Shown here: positions 46,147 through 55,530 of the stretch, piece after piece
Layout: every line of letters begins with the position of its first letter
How positions within the stretch are numbered: position 1 is the stretch's first letter
Assembly (NCBI RefSeq): GCF_963675965.1
Contig: NZ_OY780935.1
Location: forward strand, 623,501-687,500
Direction of reading: 5' to 3'
DNA: 64,000 bases
Origin: an uncultured Celeribacter sp.
GTDB lineage: Bacteria > Pseudomonadota > Alphaproteobacteria > Rhodobacterales > Rhodobacteraceae
Translations under genes and position numbers: made by a program
Notes under the pieces: generated by a model
Told to the model about the DNA's origin: nothing
The model's database searches: none
The model's input: the letters and a program-made list of their open reading frames with translations, nothing else

Positions 46147-46576
46147 CTTACTGCTCGGATCTATTTCTCTGATCCGAGTCTCCGCGAAGACGAAGAAAAT
46201 CCCGATAGACTTTTTTTGATCTTGTGAAGCTTGTACTCACTAGGCAAGTTGCAATCCCAGGCTGAGCCCTGGACTTACAACTTACCTGTTCGCGAGGGGG
46301 ATACCCCCTGCGATCCCCTCCTCGTCAGTGTGTTATCGGCTTTCGCCTCAACACACTTCCTGCGGCCAGCAGCCTGCTGGACCCGCCCTGCCGGGGGCCT
46401 AGAATGCTATATAGTTTTTCGGCTTTCTTAATATGTGTGATTGTCGTGAAGTATCTGATTAGTCAGTTCAGATCAGCCCACCGCATAGAACGCGGGGAAG
46501 CTGCCACCCGTGTCGATCTCACGATGGCCATTGCGGATTTTCCCGAAGCCTGCTTCGACACGGCACCGCCCCCTCT
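46147..46576. other. candidate oriT region upstream of the relaxase gene
   Basis: It holds AGTGTGTT / AACACACT (46,327-46,334 and 46,350-46,357) with an inner GGC-TTTC-GCC stem in the loop, CCAGCA-GCC-TGCTGG at 46,366-46,380, and GGGGGATACCCCC near 46,297. MobV relaxases usually act on hairpins immediately 5' of their own gene. The nick site is not identified. Confidence 0.45.
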
Positions 46577-46747
46577 TCAATCCTCATGCGTTTGGGTCAG
46601 CTCGAACCACTGGACCAGCGCGCGCCGGATCATCTCGGGCCGAGTCGGCAGATCTCGCTCAGCGCGGCGGCGATCGTCGATCATCTCTATCAACTCTCGT
46701 GGAAGCCGGAGCGTTAGAGCTTCGGTGTCTTTCTTAGGAGGTGCCAT
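46577..46747 (-). CDS. ribbon-helix-helix (CopG-like) DNA-binding protein
   Basis: The 56-residue product (start ATG 46,747) reads KKDTEALTLRLPRELIEMID and then a second helix with RPEMIRRALVQWFEL, a standard RHH fold. It is probably a small repressor of the mobilisation or cargo genes. An inverted repeat just upstream could be its operator. It is divergent from the three-gene operon beginning at 46,866. Confidence 0.75.
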   Translation of the reverse strand: MAPPKKDTEALTLRLPRELIEMIDDRRRAERDLPTRPEMIRRALVQWFELTQTHED

Positions 46748-46761
46748 CAATAATACCATTT

Positions 46762-46775
46762 TGATGTTGACATCA
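46762..46775. promoter_or_regulatory. candidate RHH operator
   Basis: TGATGT-TG-ACATCA is a perfect 6-bp inverted repeat 15 bp upstream of the RHH start and about 90 bp before the divergent operon. Flanking A/T pairs extend the symmetry. Confidence 0.5.
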
Positions 46776-46865
46776 TAATGGCAATATCACATATTAAACA
46801 GGCGAAGGCAAGAGATCCTACCCTCCTGCCTCGCCCTAACCACATTGATCATCAGGAGATCAAAT

Positions 46866-47405
46866 ATGGCTGAACATGCCTGTACCACGCCTCCGCGCGT
46901 GACGGAACCACGTACCCACTTCACGCACACCCCAATTTCGCGGAACTTCAGCGGCTTGAACGGCGCACTTGCGCAGTACATCGAATATGAGCGCGACATC
47001 GAGTGCGCGAATGCTTTCGATCCGGCTTTTGCCGACTGGGTGGCCGATGCTGAAGCTGCACGACACAATGTGCTTGATCGCATCGCTTCGATCACGACAG
47101 CACCGATTTCGCGGGACGCGGACAAGCCGTTCCAGCGGATCTCTTTGCTGACCCGAGCGCTCATCATCTGCGAAACAGGTGCGGATTTCACTGCACTCTA
47201 CGCCCTCCTTGGCAGTCATGGCCATTTCTTTGCCTGCTTTGAGAACGATCCGGTTGGCCATCGCGTGCAACTGATGTTGGAGGTCCATCAGGATCACTTG
47301 CGCGCGCTGGCGGATCTCAGCGAGTTCGCAGAGGATCCCCTCTCCTTCGACGCCATCGACGGCACAGATGACCAACGCGCGATGACAGCAACAGCCGCGG
47401 CCTAA
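46866..47405 (+). CDS. hypothetical protein, first gene of protease operon
   Basis: The 179-residue product starts at ATG 46,866 behind AGGAGAT. It is mainly helical and acidic (QYIEYERDIECANAFDPAFA, EVHQDHLRALADLSEFAEDP). No family is recognised. It is 118 bp upstream of the GIY-YIG gene and probably cotranscribed with it and the AAA+ protease. It could be a partner or substrate adaptor, which is speculation. Confidence 0.65.
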   Translation: MAEHACTTPPRVTEPRTHFTHTPISRNFSGLNGALAQYIEYERDIECANAFDPAFADWVADAEAARHNVLDRIASITTAPISRDADKPFQRISLLTRALIICETGADFTALYALLGSHGHFFACFENDPVGHRVQLMLEVHQDHLRALADLSEFAEDPLSFDAIDGTDDQRAMTATAAA

Positions 47406-47523
47406 CCCCAACTCGATCGATCCGCCTATCGCCGGTGCCTTGTTCGGCACCGCTCGAGGTCGCTTGTCGGCTCACTGCGCCCATGCACGGGCGCGGCCAG
47501 ATCCCCTTTTCCCGGAGGTCACT

Positions 47524-48438
47524 ATGACCCTTTGTCCACAAACATCATCTACAGCGTCATTCCCGACTGTCATCCACGCCCATTGGGCGGAGATCGCGCA
47601 AGCGAAAGGCTTCACCATCACCGATCGTGTCGATGATCGCTACCACCTGTTGCTGCGCTGCGAGACCTGCGGCGGCATGCACCGGACCAAACTGTTTGTG
47701 CTGATGAACAATCAACCCACTTGCCCTCATTGTGTGGAAACACGCTGGCGCAAAGATGCAGTAGAGGCGGGACTAGTCTTTCTCGCAAGGGATCCACAGG
47801 ATCGCCACTATGGCTTTTACGAAGCCCCGTGCGGCCACAAGCTGCGGCGTCAGTTCGAGCTTATCAAGCGCATCGCTGACGGCGAATGCTCACACCGCTG
47901 CGAGATCTGCCAGAACACGAAAGAGGAGGCGGAAGCGGAGGCTCAAGGCTGGGTTCTCCTCGGCGCCGCGCCCACACGCGACCTGAACTATCGCAGCTAC
48001 CGACATAGCTGCGGGCACCAACAGGTAATCGCCCGCGTGAACATGCAAACCGGCCGCTTCAATTGCGAGTCCTGTGGCCAAGGCTGGGCCTCAGCCCCCA
48101 GCTACATCTATTGCATGCGGTTTGAACTTCCTGAACTGCCGACAATGATCAAACTGGGTTTTTCCCGGAACCCGCAGAGCCGGTTGAACTATCAGCTGAA
48201 ACGGCGCCCAGACCTTCAAGCGAAGATCTTGCACAGCGTCACCCTACCGACCGGACACAAAGCGCTCTGTCTGGAGAAGCAGATGCACGCCGCTCTCAAG
48301 CGCGACCATCCTGGATCCGAAGTCCCGCCTGAGAGGTATGCGCCGTGGCTGCGTGTCAGGTCAGAGATCTACAGCGCAGATCTGGAAATGGTCATCCTCG
48401 ATATGCTCGACGCACTGCCCCTCTTGCCAGACGCCTGA
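47524..48438 (+). CDS. Zn-ribbon protein with C-terminal GIY-YIG (T5orf172-like) nuclease domain
   Basis: The 304-residue product starts at ATG 47,524 behind CCGGAGG. The first 190 residues hold repeated zinc-binding pairs (CETCGG, CPHC, CGHK, CEICQ, CGHQ, CESCG). The last third starts SYIYCMRFELPELPTMIKLG and continues FSRNPQSRLNYQL, then LEKQMHAALKRDHPG, the pattern of the MUG113/T5orf172 branch of GIY-YIG nucleases. The pairing of ribbons with GIY-YIG suggests site-directed DNA cleavage. The target is unknown. Confidence 0.75.
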   Translation: MTLCPQTSSTASFPTVIHAHWAEIAQAKGFTITDRVDDRYHLLLRCETCGGMHRTKLFVLMNNQPTCPHCVETRWRKDAVEAGLVFLARDPQDRHYGFYEAPCGHKLRRQFELIKRIADGECSHRCEICQNTKEEAEAEAQGWVLLGAAPTRDLNYRSYRHSCGHQQVIARVNMQTGRFNCESCGQGWASAPSYIYCMRFELPELPTMIKLGFSRNPQSRLNYQLKRRPDLQAKILHSVTLPTGHKALCLEKQMHAALKRDHPGSEVPPERYAPWLRVRSEIYSADLEMVILDMLDALPLLPDA

Positions 48439-48504
48439 CCCCAGCCCCCACACCTATTCATTGCAAATCGGCCTTGGCCGACCCCGAACTTATGGAGAAC
48501 GCTC

Positions 48505-50691
48505 ATGTCCAATACTCAGAGCTGGGGCCCCTATGCCCGCGATATCCTGCGCCGTTTGCGCCATGCTCAAACTGTCGTCACCAACGATCTCTTCGATGAA
48601 GCAAAGCAGATCGTACCTGTCGAGGATCCGCCTGCCCGGAACCTACTGGAAGCTTTGAGCGAACTTGAAGAGGCGCAAACACGTGACAGCCAGGAACTCG
48701 CCGAACTGCGTGAGGCGGGCACCGATGGCTGGGCAATGGATGAGAATGGCAACGACAGGCCAAAACAATGTATCCCAGCTGACAAGATCTTGGTGTGCCT
48801 GCAACTCGCCGCAACGTTCGACACGCATCGCGGTTTCTGCGAGCAGGTACTGGCACCGGGTGGCGTGACGCTGATCGAAGGCTTCAAACCAAAGCAAATG
48901 GAGACTGCCGCCCCCCAGATCGGACGTCTGTTTCTGCCCGCCGACTGGGTGGCTCAAACCTATGCCGCAAAAAGCGTGACCTCTCCTGCATTGCAGATCA
49001 TTTACCCGCCGGTCAGCAGTACTGGCACTCTCAACCACAGCAGCCAACGCGACCTTGAACGGAAAGTTCTGTCCAGCCTGGCGCAACCACATCCCCTGCT
49101 CGTGCTGCTGCCTGATGGGCTGCGGCTCGATCCCAGTCTGCGCCATATTCTTCCCTCTGCTCAGCGGCTCGCCGCTCCCAACCAGGAGATGATGCTCATG
49201 CTCTTGGCCCAGACGCACAGTGCGACGCGCAAAGTCGACCGCGATGTGGTGTATCCACTGCTGCCGAACGATGCTGCCCTCAAATCGCTGGACACACCGA
49301 TCCTCCTCGCCAGCCTGCGTGCGCCAACGGCGGCAGGGGCTGCAAAACACATGTCGGATCTGTTGCGCGCGCCAGCCGATCCCAATGGGGCCATGACCCT
49401 GGAGGAGATCGCCGGCAACTCACCGGCGCATCACGCAGCACAGGGCCTGGTCGACGATCTGACGGCCTGGCGCGCTGACCAGACGCCTTGGTCCGCAATC
49501 CCTCATTCGCTCTTGATCAGCGGCGAGCCGGGAGTTGGCAAATCTTTCCTGGCCCGGGCGGTCTCTGCATCGGCAGAGGTGCCATTGATCGAAGCCTCGT
49601 TTGGCCAGTGGCAAGCCCGAGGACACTTGGGCGACATGTTGGGAGCTATGCGCAAAAGCTTCGCTGATGCCATCGAGAAGAAGCCAGCGGTGTTGTTCAT
49701 CGATGAGATCGACTCCGCCGGGGCGCGCGATTCAGCCGATAACAATAACAGCAATTACCGGCGCCAAGTCATCAATCAGTTCCTCGCAGAAGTAGATGCA
49801 CTGATGCGGGCCGAGGGCGTTCTGCTCATCGGAGCCTGCAATCATCCCGACAACCTGGATGCCGCAATTCTGCGGCCCGGAAGGTTCGACCAGCACGCCG
49901 AGCTCGGACGCCCACCGCTCGCGCAGGTTCGGCACATGATCTCTCGCGTGCTCCCGGGGGACACAAAGTTGGATGCGCTCGCGCTCGAATTCGCGGGGCA
50001 GACGCCCGCAGAGATCGATGCGCAGCTGCGATCAGCCAAGTCGACCGCACGTCGGGCAGGTCGCAGTTTTGATGCCACTTGGGTGCTGGCACATATGCCT
50101 GCCGCGACACCGCAGACAAACGCACGCCAGCGCCGTATCGCGCTGCATGAGTGTGGCCATGCGATTGCAGCCGCCCTCTTGGGGGCCGTGCCCGTAACGC
50201 AAATGGTGCTGTCAAACGGCACTGGGCAAACTCACAGGTCCACAGTCTTACATGAGGGGCTATTCAGCGAGTTTGAGGATGAGATGACGATCCTGCTCTC
50301 AGGACGCGCGGCAGAACGGATGGTGTTCGGCACTGTCAGTGCTGGTGCCGGCGGTGACGAAGGCAGCGACCTGGAACAAGCGACGCAGCTGCTCCTGAGC
50401 TGTGATCGCCAGGCGGGGCTTGGCATCCATGGTAACAGCTGGCTCGGGAAGGCCGACATGTCTCGCCTGACACAGCACGACCGGGACCGACTGCGGGTCA
50501 AACTCGACAAAATGGAGCGCCGCGCCTTGCGCCTGCTTGAGCCGCATCGCGAGCGTCTGGAACGCCTTGCGGCGCACCTGCTCGAAGTGCGGGAGATGAA
50601 TACTGAGGATCTTAGACCATGGCTGCACGATTTGATCCCCACAGCCCACGCCCCGATTGACAACCCACACGCTGGTTTCAATCCGAGCTGA
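48505..50691 (+). CDS. soluble FtsH-like AAA+ ATPase with M41 zinc-protease domain
   Basis: The 728-residue protein has an N-terminal part of about 310 residues without recognised family or membrane helix. An AAA+ domain follows: Walker A SGEPGVGKSFLA near 340, Walker B VLFIDEIDSAG near 396, and second region of homology NLDAAILRPGRFD. The M41 part has HECGH near 548 and GSDLEQATQLL as third zinc ligand. FtsH normally is membrane-bound with HEAGH; here the two membrane helices are missing. It is the last gene of the operon and could degrade host or phage proteins or control element transfer. Confidence 0.82.
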   Translation: MSNTQSWGPYARDILRRLRHAQTVVTNDLFDEAKQIVPVEDPPARNLLEALSELEEAQTRDSQELAELREAGTDGWAMDENGNDRPKQCIPADKILVCLQLAATFDTHRGFCEQVLAPGGVTLIEGFKPKQMETAAPQIGRLFLPADWVAQTYAAKSVTSPALQIIYPPVSSTGTLNHSSQRDLERKVLSSLAQPHPLLVLLPDGLRLDPSLRHILPSAQRLAAPNQEMMLMLLAQTHSATRKVDRDVVYPLLPNDAALKSLDTPILLASLRAPTAAGAAKHMSDLLRAPADPNGAMTLEEIAGNSPAHHAAQGLVDDLTAWRADQTPWSAIPHSLLISGEPGVGKSFLARAVSASAEVPLIEASFGQWQARGHLGDMLGAMRKSFADAIEKKPAVLFIDEIDSAGARDSADNNNSNYRRQVINQFLAEVDALMRAEGVLLIGACNHPDNLDAAILRPGRFDQHAELGRPPLAQVRHMISRVLPGDTKLDALALEFAGQTPAEIDAQLRSAKSTARRAGRSFDATWVLAHMPAATPQTNARQRRIALHECGHAIAAALLGAVPVTQMVLSNGTGQTHRSTVLHEGLFSEFEDEMTILLSGRAAERMVFGTVSAGAGGDEGSDLEQATQLLLSCDRQAGLGIHGNSWLGKADMSRLTQHDRDRLRVKLDKMERRALRLLEPHRERLERLAAHLLEVREMNTEDLRPWLHDLIPTAHAPIDNPHAGFNPS

Positions 50692-50694
50692 TTT

Positions 50695-50733
50695 GCGGCG
50701 GGTCTGCCATTTTACATTTGGCAAACCCGCCGC
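50695..50733 (+). terminator. hairpin after the protease operon
   Basis: GCGGCGGGT-C-TGCCA pairs with TGGCA-A-ACCCGCCGC across a 9-base loop, starting a few bases after the stop codon. The stem is strong, but no T-run follows, so termination is likely rather than certain. Confidence 0.55.
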
Positions 50734-51248
50734 AATGGCGGCCAGATTGCACGCGATTTGCGCAATAGCTTTTGACAAACCCTCCGCCCCCAATCGATCG
50801 CTCTCAAAAACATGGAGAACTCTCTCTAGGTAAAACAATGATGGATCAGAGCGTTAGACCCTAGCTTCCCGGAGGCCACCCGGCGCGACCGCCCGTGACC
50901 CGCCAGGGGGAGGTTTTCCACATAAATGCGCCCTGACGACGCCCTTAGCCATGAGTTTCGGGGCCTCGTCACCTGCCGCACCCTCTATGATCAAGGAAAC
51001 AGCCGCACCCCGGCACCAACCTTTGATCATGAGCGCTTCGGGCCAGCCCGCGAGCGGGTAGGAGACCTCGGCCAATGGCACGAGACCAAGAGAGATTTGC
51101 CCAAACTGGCCCATCTAATCCTGTGCGGGCGGGCAATGGCACAGCAACACCCCCTGCCCTCCGCTTACTTGTCCGCCTGCTCGCGCGCCATGCCGCGGAA
51201 GAAGATGCTGCCGAGATGAGGAAGGACCCAGAACAAAAGGACTGATCC
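50734..51248. other. gap without a gene before the recombinase
   Basis: Short frames only, none with a good ribosome-binding site. I see no clear att core or IS end. AGGAAGGACC near 51,220 is upstream of the recombinase start. Confidence 0.4.
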
Positions 51249-52949
51249 ATGCCAGCCACCGCCCCTCTTCGCGCTGCTATCTATGCCCGCTATTCCACCG
51301 ACAAGCAAAAAGAGACCTCCGTTGAGGACCAGTTCCGTCTCTGCCGCCGCCACTGCGACCAAAAGGGATGGCAGGTTACCGAAGTCTTCGCCGATCACGG
51401 CATCAGCGGCACCACCAGCCAACGCCCTGATTACTTGCGCCTTTTGCAGGCTGCAGAGCGCGGCGAAGTCGACATTATCGTGGCCGAAAGCCTCAACCGC
51501 CTGTCGCGGGATCAAGCCGACACGGCGTCTTTGTTCAAGCGGATGAGCTTCTTCGGGGTTCGCTTGCACACTGTCGCAGATCAGGACTTGGACGAGTTGA
51601 AGGTCGGAGTCGGCAGTCTCGTCTCGGCACTCTATATTAAGGACATCGCTCAAAAAACCCGCCGAGGCTTGGAGGGCCGTGTTGTCGCGGGCAAGTCTGC
51701 CGGAGGCCTCAGCTATGGATATCGTGTAAAGCGAGAGATCCGCGCGGATGGAACGGCCACCACCGGTGATCTGACCATCGAGCCTTCGGAGGCCGAAGTG
51801 GTGAACCGGATTTTCCAAGAATACGCGGCGGGGCAGTCCGCGCGCGCCATTGCCACGGCCTTGAACGCCGAGGGCATCGCGGCCCCGCAAAGCGGCAAAG
51901 GCACCGGAACCTGGAACCCCTCGACGATTTCAGGGAACGTGAAGCGTGGCACCGGCATCCTCAACAATGAGCTCTACGCTGGTCGACGGGTCTGGAACCG
52001 GCTGACCTATGATCGCGACCCCGACACCGGCAAACGACAGTCACGACTAAACCCCCCGTCGGAATGGAAGACAAAGACCGTTCCCGACCTGAGGATCGTT
52101 GACGACGCTCTTTGGGGTCGCGTCAAGGCCCGCCAGGACGACGTGCGACAAGCCATGAACCCAGCCGGGATCCTGACAGACCGCCCACGACCGGAACGGG
52201 CGCGCCGCCCGACCTATCTGCTGTCCGGCCTCCTTCGCTGCGCCTGCTGCGGCGCTAGCTACACGCTGATCAACAAAACCCGCTATGGCTGCGCCGCCGC
52301 CCGCAACAAGGGAGGCGCGATCTGCAGCAATCGCGCGACCATCGATCGCGAAGTGGTCGAAGATCGTGTCCTGTCCGGGCTAAAGCACCGGCTTCTTTCC
52401 CCAGAACTGCTCGGCCATTTCACGGAGGAGTACCGTAAAGCCTTCAACGCGTCAGCCGCCGGCGCGGCGCAGGACCGGCAGAAGGCAGCGAAGGCGCTCA
52501 CTCAGATCGAGACCAAGATCACCAGCATCCTCAAGGCCATTGAAGACGGCATGTACCACGCCTCGATGAAGGCGAAGATGACCGAGCTGGAAGCGGAACA
52601 GTCGAGATTGCAGTCGGTGTTGGCAGAAAGCCCCGAGCCCCCTGCCCTGCGGCTGCATCCCAGCTTGTCGACCCGGTACAGCGAGCTGATTGAAGATCTC
52701 GCTCGCTCTCTGAACACGCCCGACGTCAAACGAGAAGCGGCAGAAGCCCTTCGAGGGCTGATTTCAGAGGTTCGTATGGTGCCGGACACGGCAGCGCGCA
52801 ATGGCCATACCATTGAGCTTATTGGGAAACTTGCAGGTATTTTGCGTTTGGGAGGTCTGGATGCAACGAAGCCCCCGCGTTTTACGGGCGGGGTGTCGGA
52901 AACGATGGTTGCGGGAGTAGGATTTGAACCTACGACCTTCAGGTTATGA
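51249..52949 (+). CDS. large serine recombinase whose C terminus reads into tRNA sequence
   Basis: The 566-residue protein has a resolvase N-terminal domain with the catalytic serine in IYARYSTDKQKETSVEDQ, then AESLNRLSRDQADTASLFKR. A Recombinase domain and zinc ribbon (LLRCACCGASY and a later Cys pair) follow, then a coiled coil (MKAKMTELEAEQSRLQSVLA). Such enzymes integrate or excise elements at att sites. The final residues VAGVGFEPTTFRL and the stop are encoded by the 3' half of an initiator-tRNA duplicate (52,906-52,953), so the gene ended at the tRNA before the island to its right arrived. Confidence 0.88.
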   Translation: MPATAPLRAAIYARYSTDKQKETSVEDQFRLCRRHCDQKGWQVTEVFADHGISGTTSQRPDYLRLLQAAERGEVDIIVAESLNRLSRDQADTASLFKRMSFFGVRLHTVADQDLDELKVGVGSLVSALYIKDIAQKTRRGLEGRVVAGKSAGGLSYGYRVKREIRADGTATTGDLTIEPSEAEVVNRIFQEYAAGQSARAIATALNAEGIAAPQSGKGTGTWNPSTISGNVKRGTGILNNELYAGRRVWNRLTYDRDPDTGKRQSRLNPPSEWKTKTVPDLRIVDDALWGRVKARQDDVRQAMNPAGILTDRPRPERARRPTYLLSGLLRCACCGASYTLINKTRYGCAAARNKGGAICSNRATIDREVVEDRVLSGLKHRLLSPELLGHFTEEYRKAFNASAAGAAQDRQKAAKALTQIETKITSILKAIEDGMYHASMKAKMTELEAEQSRLQSVLAESPEPPALRLHPSLSTRYSELIEDLARSLNTPDVKREAAEALRGLISEVRMVPDTAARNGHTIELIGKLAGILRLGGLDATKPPRFTGGVSETMVAGVGFEPTTFRL

Positions 52950-52953
52950 GCCT
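52906..52953. repeat. attL: 48-bp copy of the tRNA-fMet 3' end
   Basis: Identical to 61,005-61,052, running from the CCA complement TGG through the T and variable arms to the anticodon loop. Similarity ends at the next base (C here, G in the tRNA). It marks the left border of the island. Confidence 0.9.
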
Positions 52954-53071
52954 CGCCGGCGCATGTTTGATGAAGTTTGCGGATCACGTTTCTTTGTTGC
53001 TTTATCAGCATGTTAGATTGGTTCTGCCTTGTTTGAATTTTGTTCCCAATTGTCCATTTTTGCGCTCTAGT

Positions 53072-53100
53072 GTAGCACCATCGTAGCACTGACGTAGCAC
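53072..53100. promoter_or_regulatory. left integrase arm-type sites
   Basis: GTAGCAC occurs three times at 53,072, 53,083 and 53,094 with an exact 11-bp step, just upstream of the integrase gene. Two more copies with the same step are at the other end (60,915 and 60,926). Confidence 0.65.
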
Positions 53101-53121
53101 GCGCATTTAAGGACCACGATT

Positions 53122-54303
53122 TTGGCCAGCCATAAATTGAATTTCACCAAAGCCGCTTTGTTGAAAGCTCCCGCCCCCGCCAAGGGCAAACGGGATTACT
53201 ATTACGACGAGAAGGAACAGGGGTTGCAGATGGCGGTGACGCCTGCCGGGGCGAAGAGCTTCTACCTCTACAAGCGCGTGGAGGGTCGCCCGGAGCGCAT
53301 TCTTCTGGGCCGTTTCCCCGATATCAGCGTGGAGAATGCCCGCAAGCTGGCAGCCGAGGCCAAGGGCAAGATTGCCAGCGGCAAGAACCCCCAGAAGGAA
53401 CGCCGTGCGATCCGGGCGGAAATGACCTTTGAAGCCCTGTTTGACGACTACATGAGCAAATATTCCAAGGTGCATAAGCGCTCCTGGAAATATGACGAGC
53501 GGGAGGTAAACAAGTTCCTCTCCCATTGGTTCAAGCGCAAAATCTCTTCGATTGATCGCGCAGAGGTGGAGCGGCTTCACGCCAAGATCGGCAAGGAGAA
53601 CGGCACGACCCAAGCCAATCGCTTGCTGGAACGTATCCGGTCGATTTTCAACAAGGCGATGGATTGGGGCTGGGATGGCACCAACCCCGCCGTAGGGATC
53701 AAGAAATTCAAGGAGAGGAGCCGGGATCGGTTCTTGCAGCCCGACGAGCTGCCCCGTTTCTTTGAAGCGCTGGCCAATGAACACAATGAGGCGGCGCGCG
53801 ATTTCTTCATGATCTCGCTTCTGACCGGGGCGCGCAAATCCAACACCCTGGCGATGCGATGGAAGGATATCAATTTCCACACGGAGACCTGGCGGATCGA
53901 AGAGACCAAGAACGGCGAAGCGCAGACCGTCCACCTGCCCCACCAGGCGGTGGAGCTGTTGAAGGCGCGCAAGCTCGACTCGGAGAGTCCTTGGGTGTTT
54001 CCGGGCAGCGGGGCCTCTGGCCACCTGGCCGATCCCAAGAAAGCCTGGGAGCGGATTTTGCGCGAGGCCGGGATTGAGAACCTGCACATTCACGACCTGC
54101 GCCGCACCCTGGGCAGCTATCAGGCCGCCACCGGGGCGAATGGCTACATCATCGGCAAATCCTTGGGCCACAAAAGCCAACAATCCACGGCAATCTATGC
54201 CCGCCTCAACCTTGATCCCGTCCGCGAGAGCGTGAACAAGGCCACAGATGCGATGTTTGGGTATGTCGAAAAGACGGAAAAAGAGGGCACAGAGCTTGGC
54301 TGA
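53122..54303 (+). CDS. int: tyrosine-type site-specific integrase
   Basis: The 393-residue integrase is of the P4/DUF4102 kind. An N-terminal arm-binding domain (YYYDEKEQGLQMAVTPAGAK) is followed by a core-binding helix bundle and a catalytic domain with Arg in LLTGARKSNTLAM, HDLRRTLGS and the nucleophile Tyr in STAIYARLN. The start is TTG at 53,122. The gene lies 169 bp from attL. It catalyses integration into tRNA-fMet. Confidence 0.93.
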   Translation: MASHKLNFTKAALLKAPAPAKGKRDYYYDEKEQGLQMAVTPAGAKSFYLYKRVEGRPERILLGRFPDISVENARKLAAEAKGKIASGKNPQKERRAIRAEMTFEALFDDYMSKYSKVHKRSWKYDEREVNKFLSHWFKRKISSIDRAEVERLHAKIGKENGTTQANRLLERIRSIFNKAMDWGWDGTNPAVGIKKFKERSRDRFLQPDELPRFFEALANEHNEAARDFFMISLLTGARKSNTLAMRWKDINFHTETWRIEETKNGEAQTVHLPHQAVELLKARKLDSESPWVFPGSGASGHLADPKKAWERILREAGIENLHIHDLRRTLGSYQAATGANGYIIGKSLGHKSQQSTAIYARLNLDPVRESVNKATDAMFGYVEKTEKEGTELG

Positions 54304-55279
54304 CAACGAATTCATGGTGCATTACCGCGCCGCGCTTCAGACCTATTCCGAGGACGATTACAGAGAGTTCTTCACGAATGCCGGAATTACAGACGAAGCG
54401 ATGCAATCCCTTGGCAAGGACTTTCTGGGGGCGGCAGGGTCGCTCTATCTGTCCCACATGGCGCGCCAATCCGAACAGATGCGCCGGACCGATACCCTCA
54501 AACATCTGAACAAGGCCAAGAAAGCCAGCTTGGCTCTTGCAGAAAACCTCTCGCACGCTCTGCGGGACCGCTCCATGATCGGAGCAATGATGGACCTCAC
54601 CCCATCCATTCGTGCTGAGTTCTCAACCGACGAAGATCGGGAAAAGGACTCTTTCCGAATCCTGGACGCGATATTTCCGCTTTCCCCCGACAGCAAAGGC
54701 TTTCGTTACGAAGGGCTAGCCCAAGCATTAACGATGCTGGCGCGCAGCCTCGACGCTATCGAAACCGATGCCATCAAGAAACCGGACACGGGGCGCTCCC
54801 ACGCACTACGCCCCTGGATGATCCTCATGGTTTATTATTGGCACTATGCGACAGGCCATCTCCCGAGCACTGGCCATTACTACAGCGAAGTGGCCGACTA
54901 CATGTCGTCATCGGTGGACGCCCTCACCCTCATGGCGGAAAAACTTGATCGGGAACTTTCACAGCGTTTAATCGTGCAGGCGCTCGGAGCCGCAACTGAA
55001 GCATTTGTAGACAATCCGCTGGAACCGACCATTCTCATGTCTGCTAGCTTCCTGCACCTAGTTTCTTCCGGCGAAGCTCATGCGAACACCGAAGCCCTCG
55101 CCGAATGCTCAGAGGTTCCGCTAAATGACCTCGCAAGTCTGGCACAACTTCAGATCACTGATCCTGACCCCAATAAGGAAAAAGCAGTGATGACCCGCGA
55201 AGAATTTAGTGAAACATTCAGATCGTCAAAAATGGAAAAAATGCTGTTTCCAGGTTTGATGGAACGCGACCAGGACTGA
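54296..55279 (+). CDS. hypothetical helical protein next to the integrase
   Basis: The product has about 327 residues (start TTG 54,296, overlapping the integrase stop; ATG 54,314 is an alternative). It is mainly alpha-helical with no recognised domain (HLNKAKKASLALAENLSHAL, WMILMVYYWHYATGHLPSTG). Translational coupling to the integrase suggests an island function. Confidence 0.65.
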   Translation: MADNEFMVHYRAALQTYSEDDYREFFTNAGITDEAMQSLGKDFLGAAGSLYLSHMARQSEQMRRTDTLKHLNKAKKASLALAENLSHALRDRSMIGAMMDLTPSIRAEFSTDEDREKDSFRILDAIFPLSPDSKGFRYEGLAQALTMLARSLDAIETDAIKKPDTGRSHALRPWMILMVYYWHYATGHLPSTGHYYSEVADYMSSSVDALTLMAEKLDRELSQRLIVQALGAATEAFVDNPLEPTILMSASFLHLVSSGEAHANTEALAECSEVPLNDLASLAQLQITDPDPNKEKAVMTREEFSETFRSSKMEKMLFPGLMERDQD

Positions 55280-55320
55280 CGCTTAGATATCTTCATCGCT
55301 TAAATCTGATGGAGGTATCT

Positions 55321-55530
55321 ATGCGAAACCTAAAAACTGAAAACCTTATGACCCCGCAAGACGTGGCGGATCGCCTCGGGGTTTCAACGACAACACTCAG
55401 CACCTGGCGCTGCACAAAGCGCTATCCGCTCACCTATGTGAAGGTGGGGCGTTTGGTGCGCTACCGGATCTCTGATGTGGAGGCTTTCGAGATCTCCCGC
55501 CTTCAGGAGGTCGCCGCCAATGACAACTAA
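55321..55530 (+). CDS. AlpA/excisionase-like helix-turn-helix protein
   Basis: This 69-residue MerR-like winged helix (LMTPQDVADRLGVSTTTLST, then KVGRLVRYRISDVEAFE) is of the HTH_17 family, behind a good GGAGG. Such proteins act as excisionase or activate the island's genes. Its stop overlaps the start of the next gene. Confidence 0.85.
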   Translation: MRNLKTENLMTPQDVADRLGVSTTTLSTWRCTKRYPLTYVKVGRLVRYRISDVEAFEISRLQEVAANDN

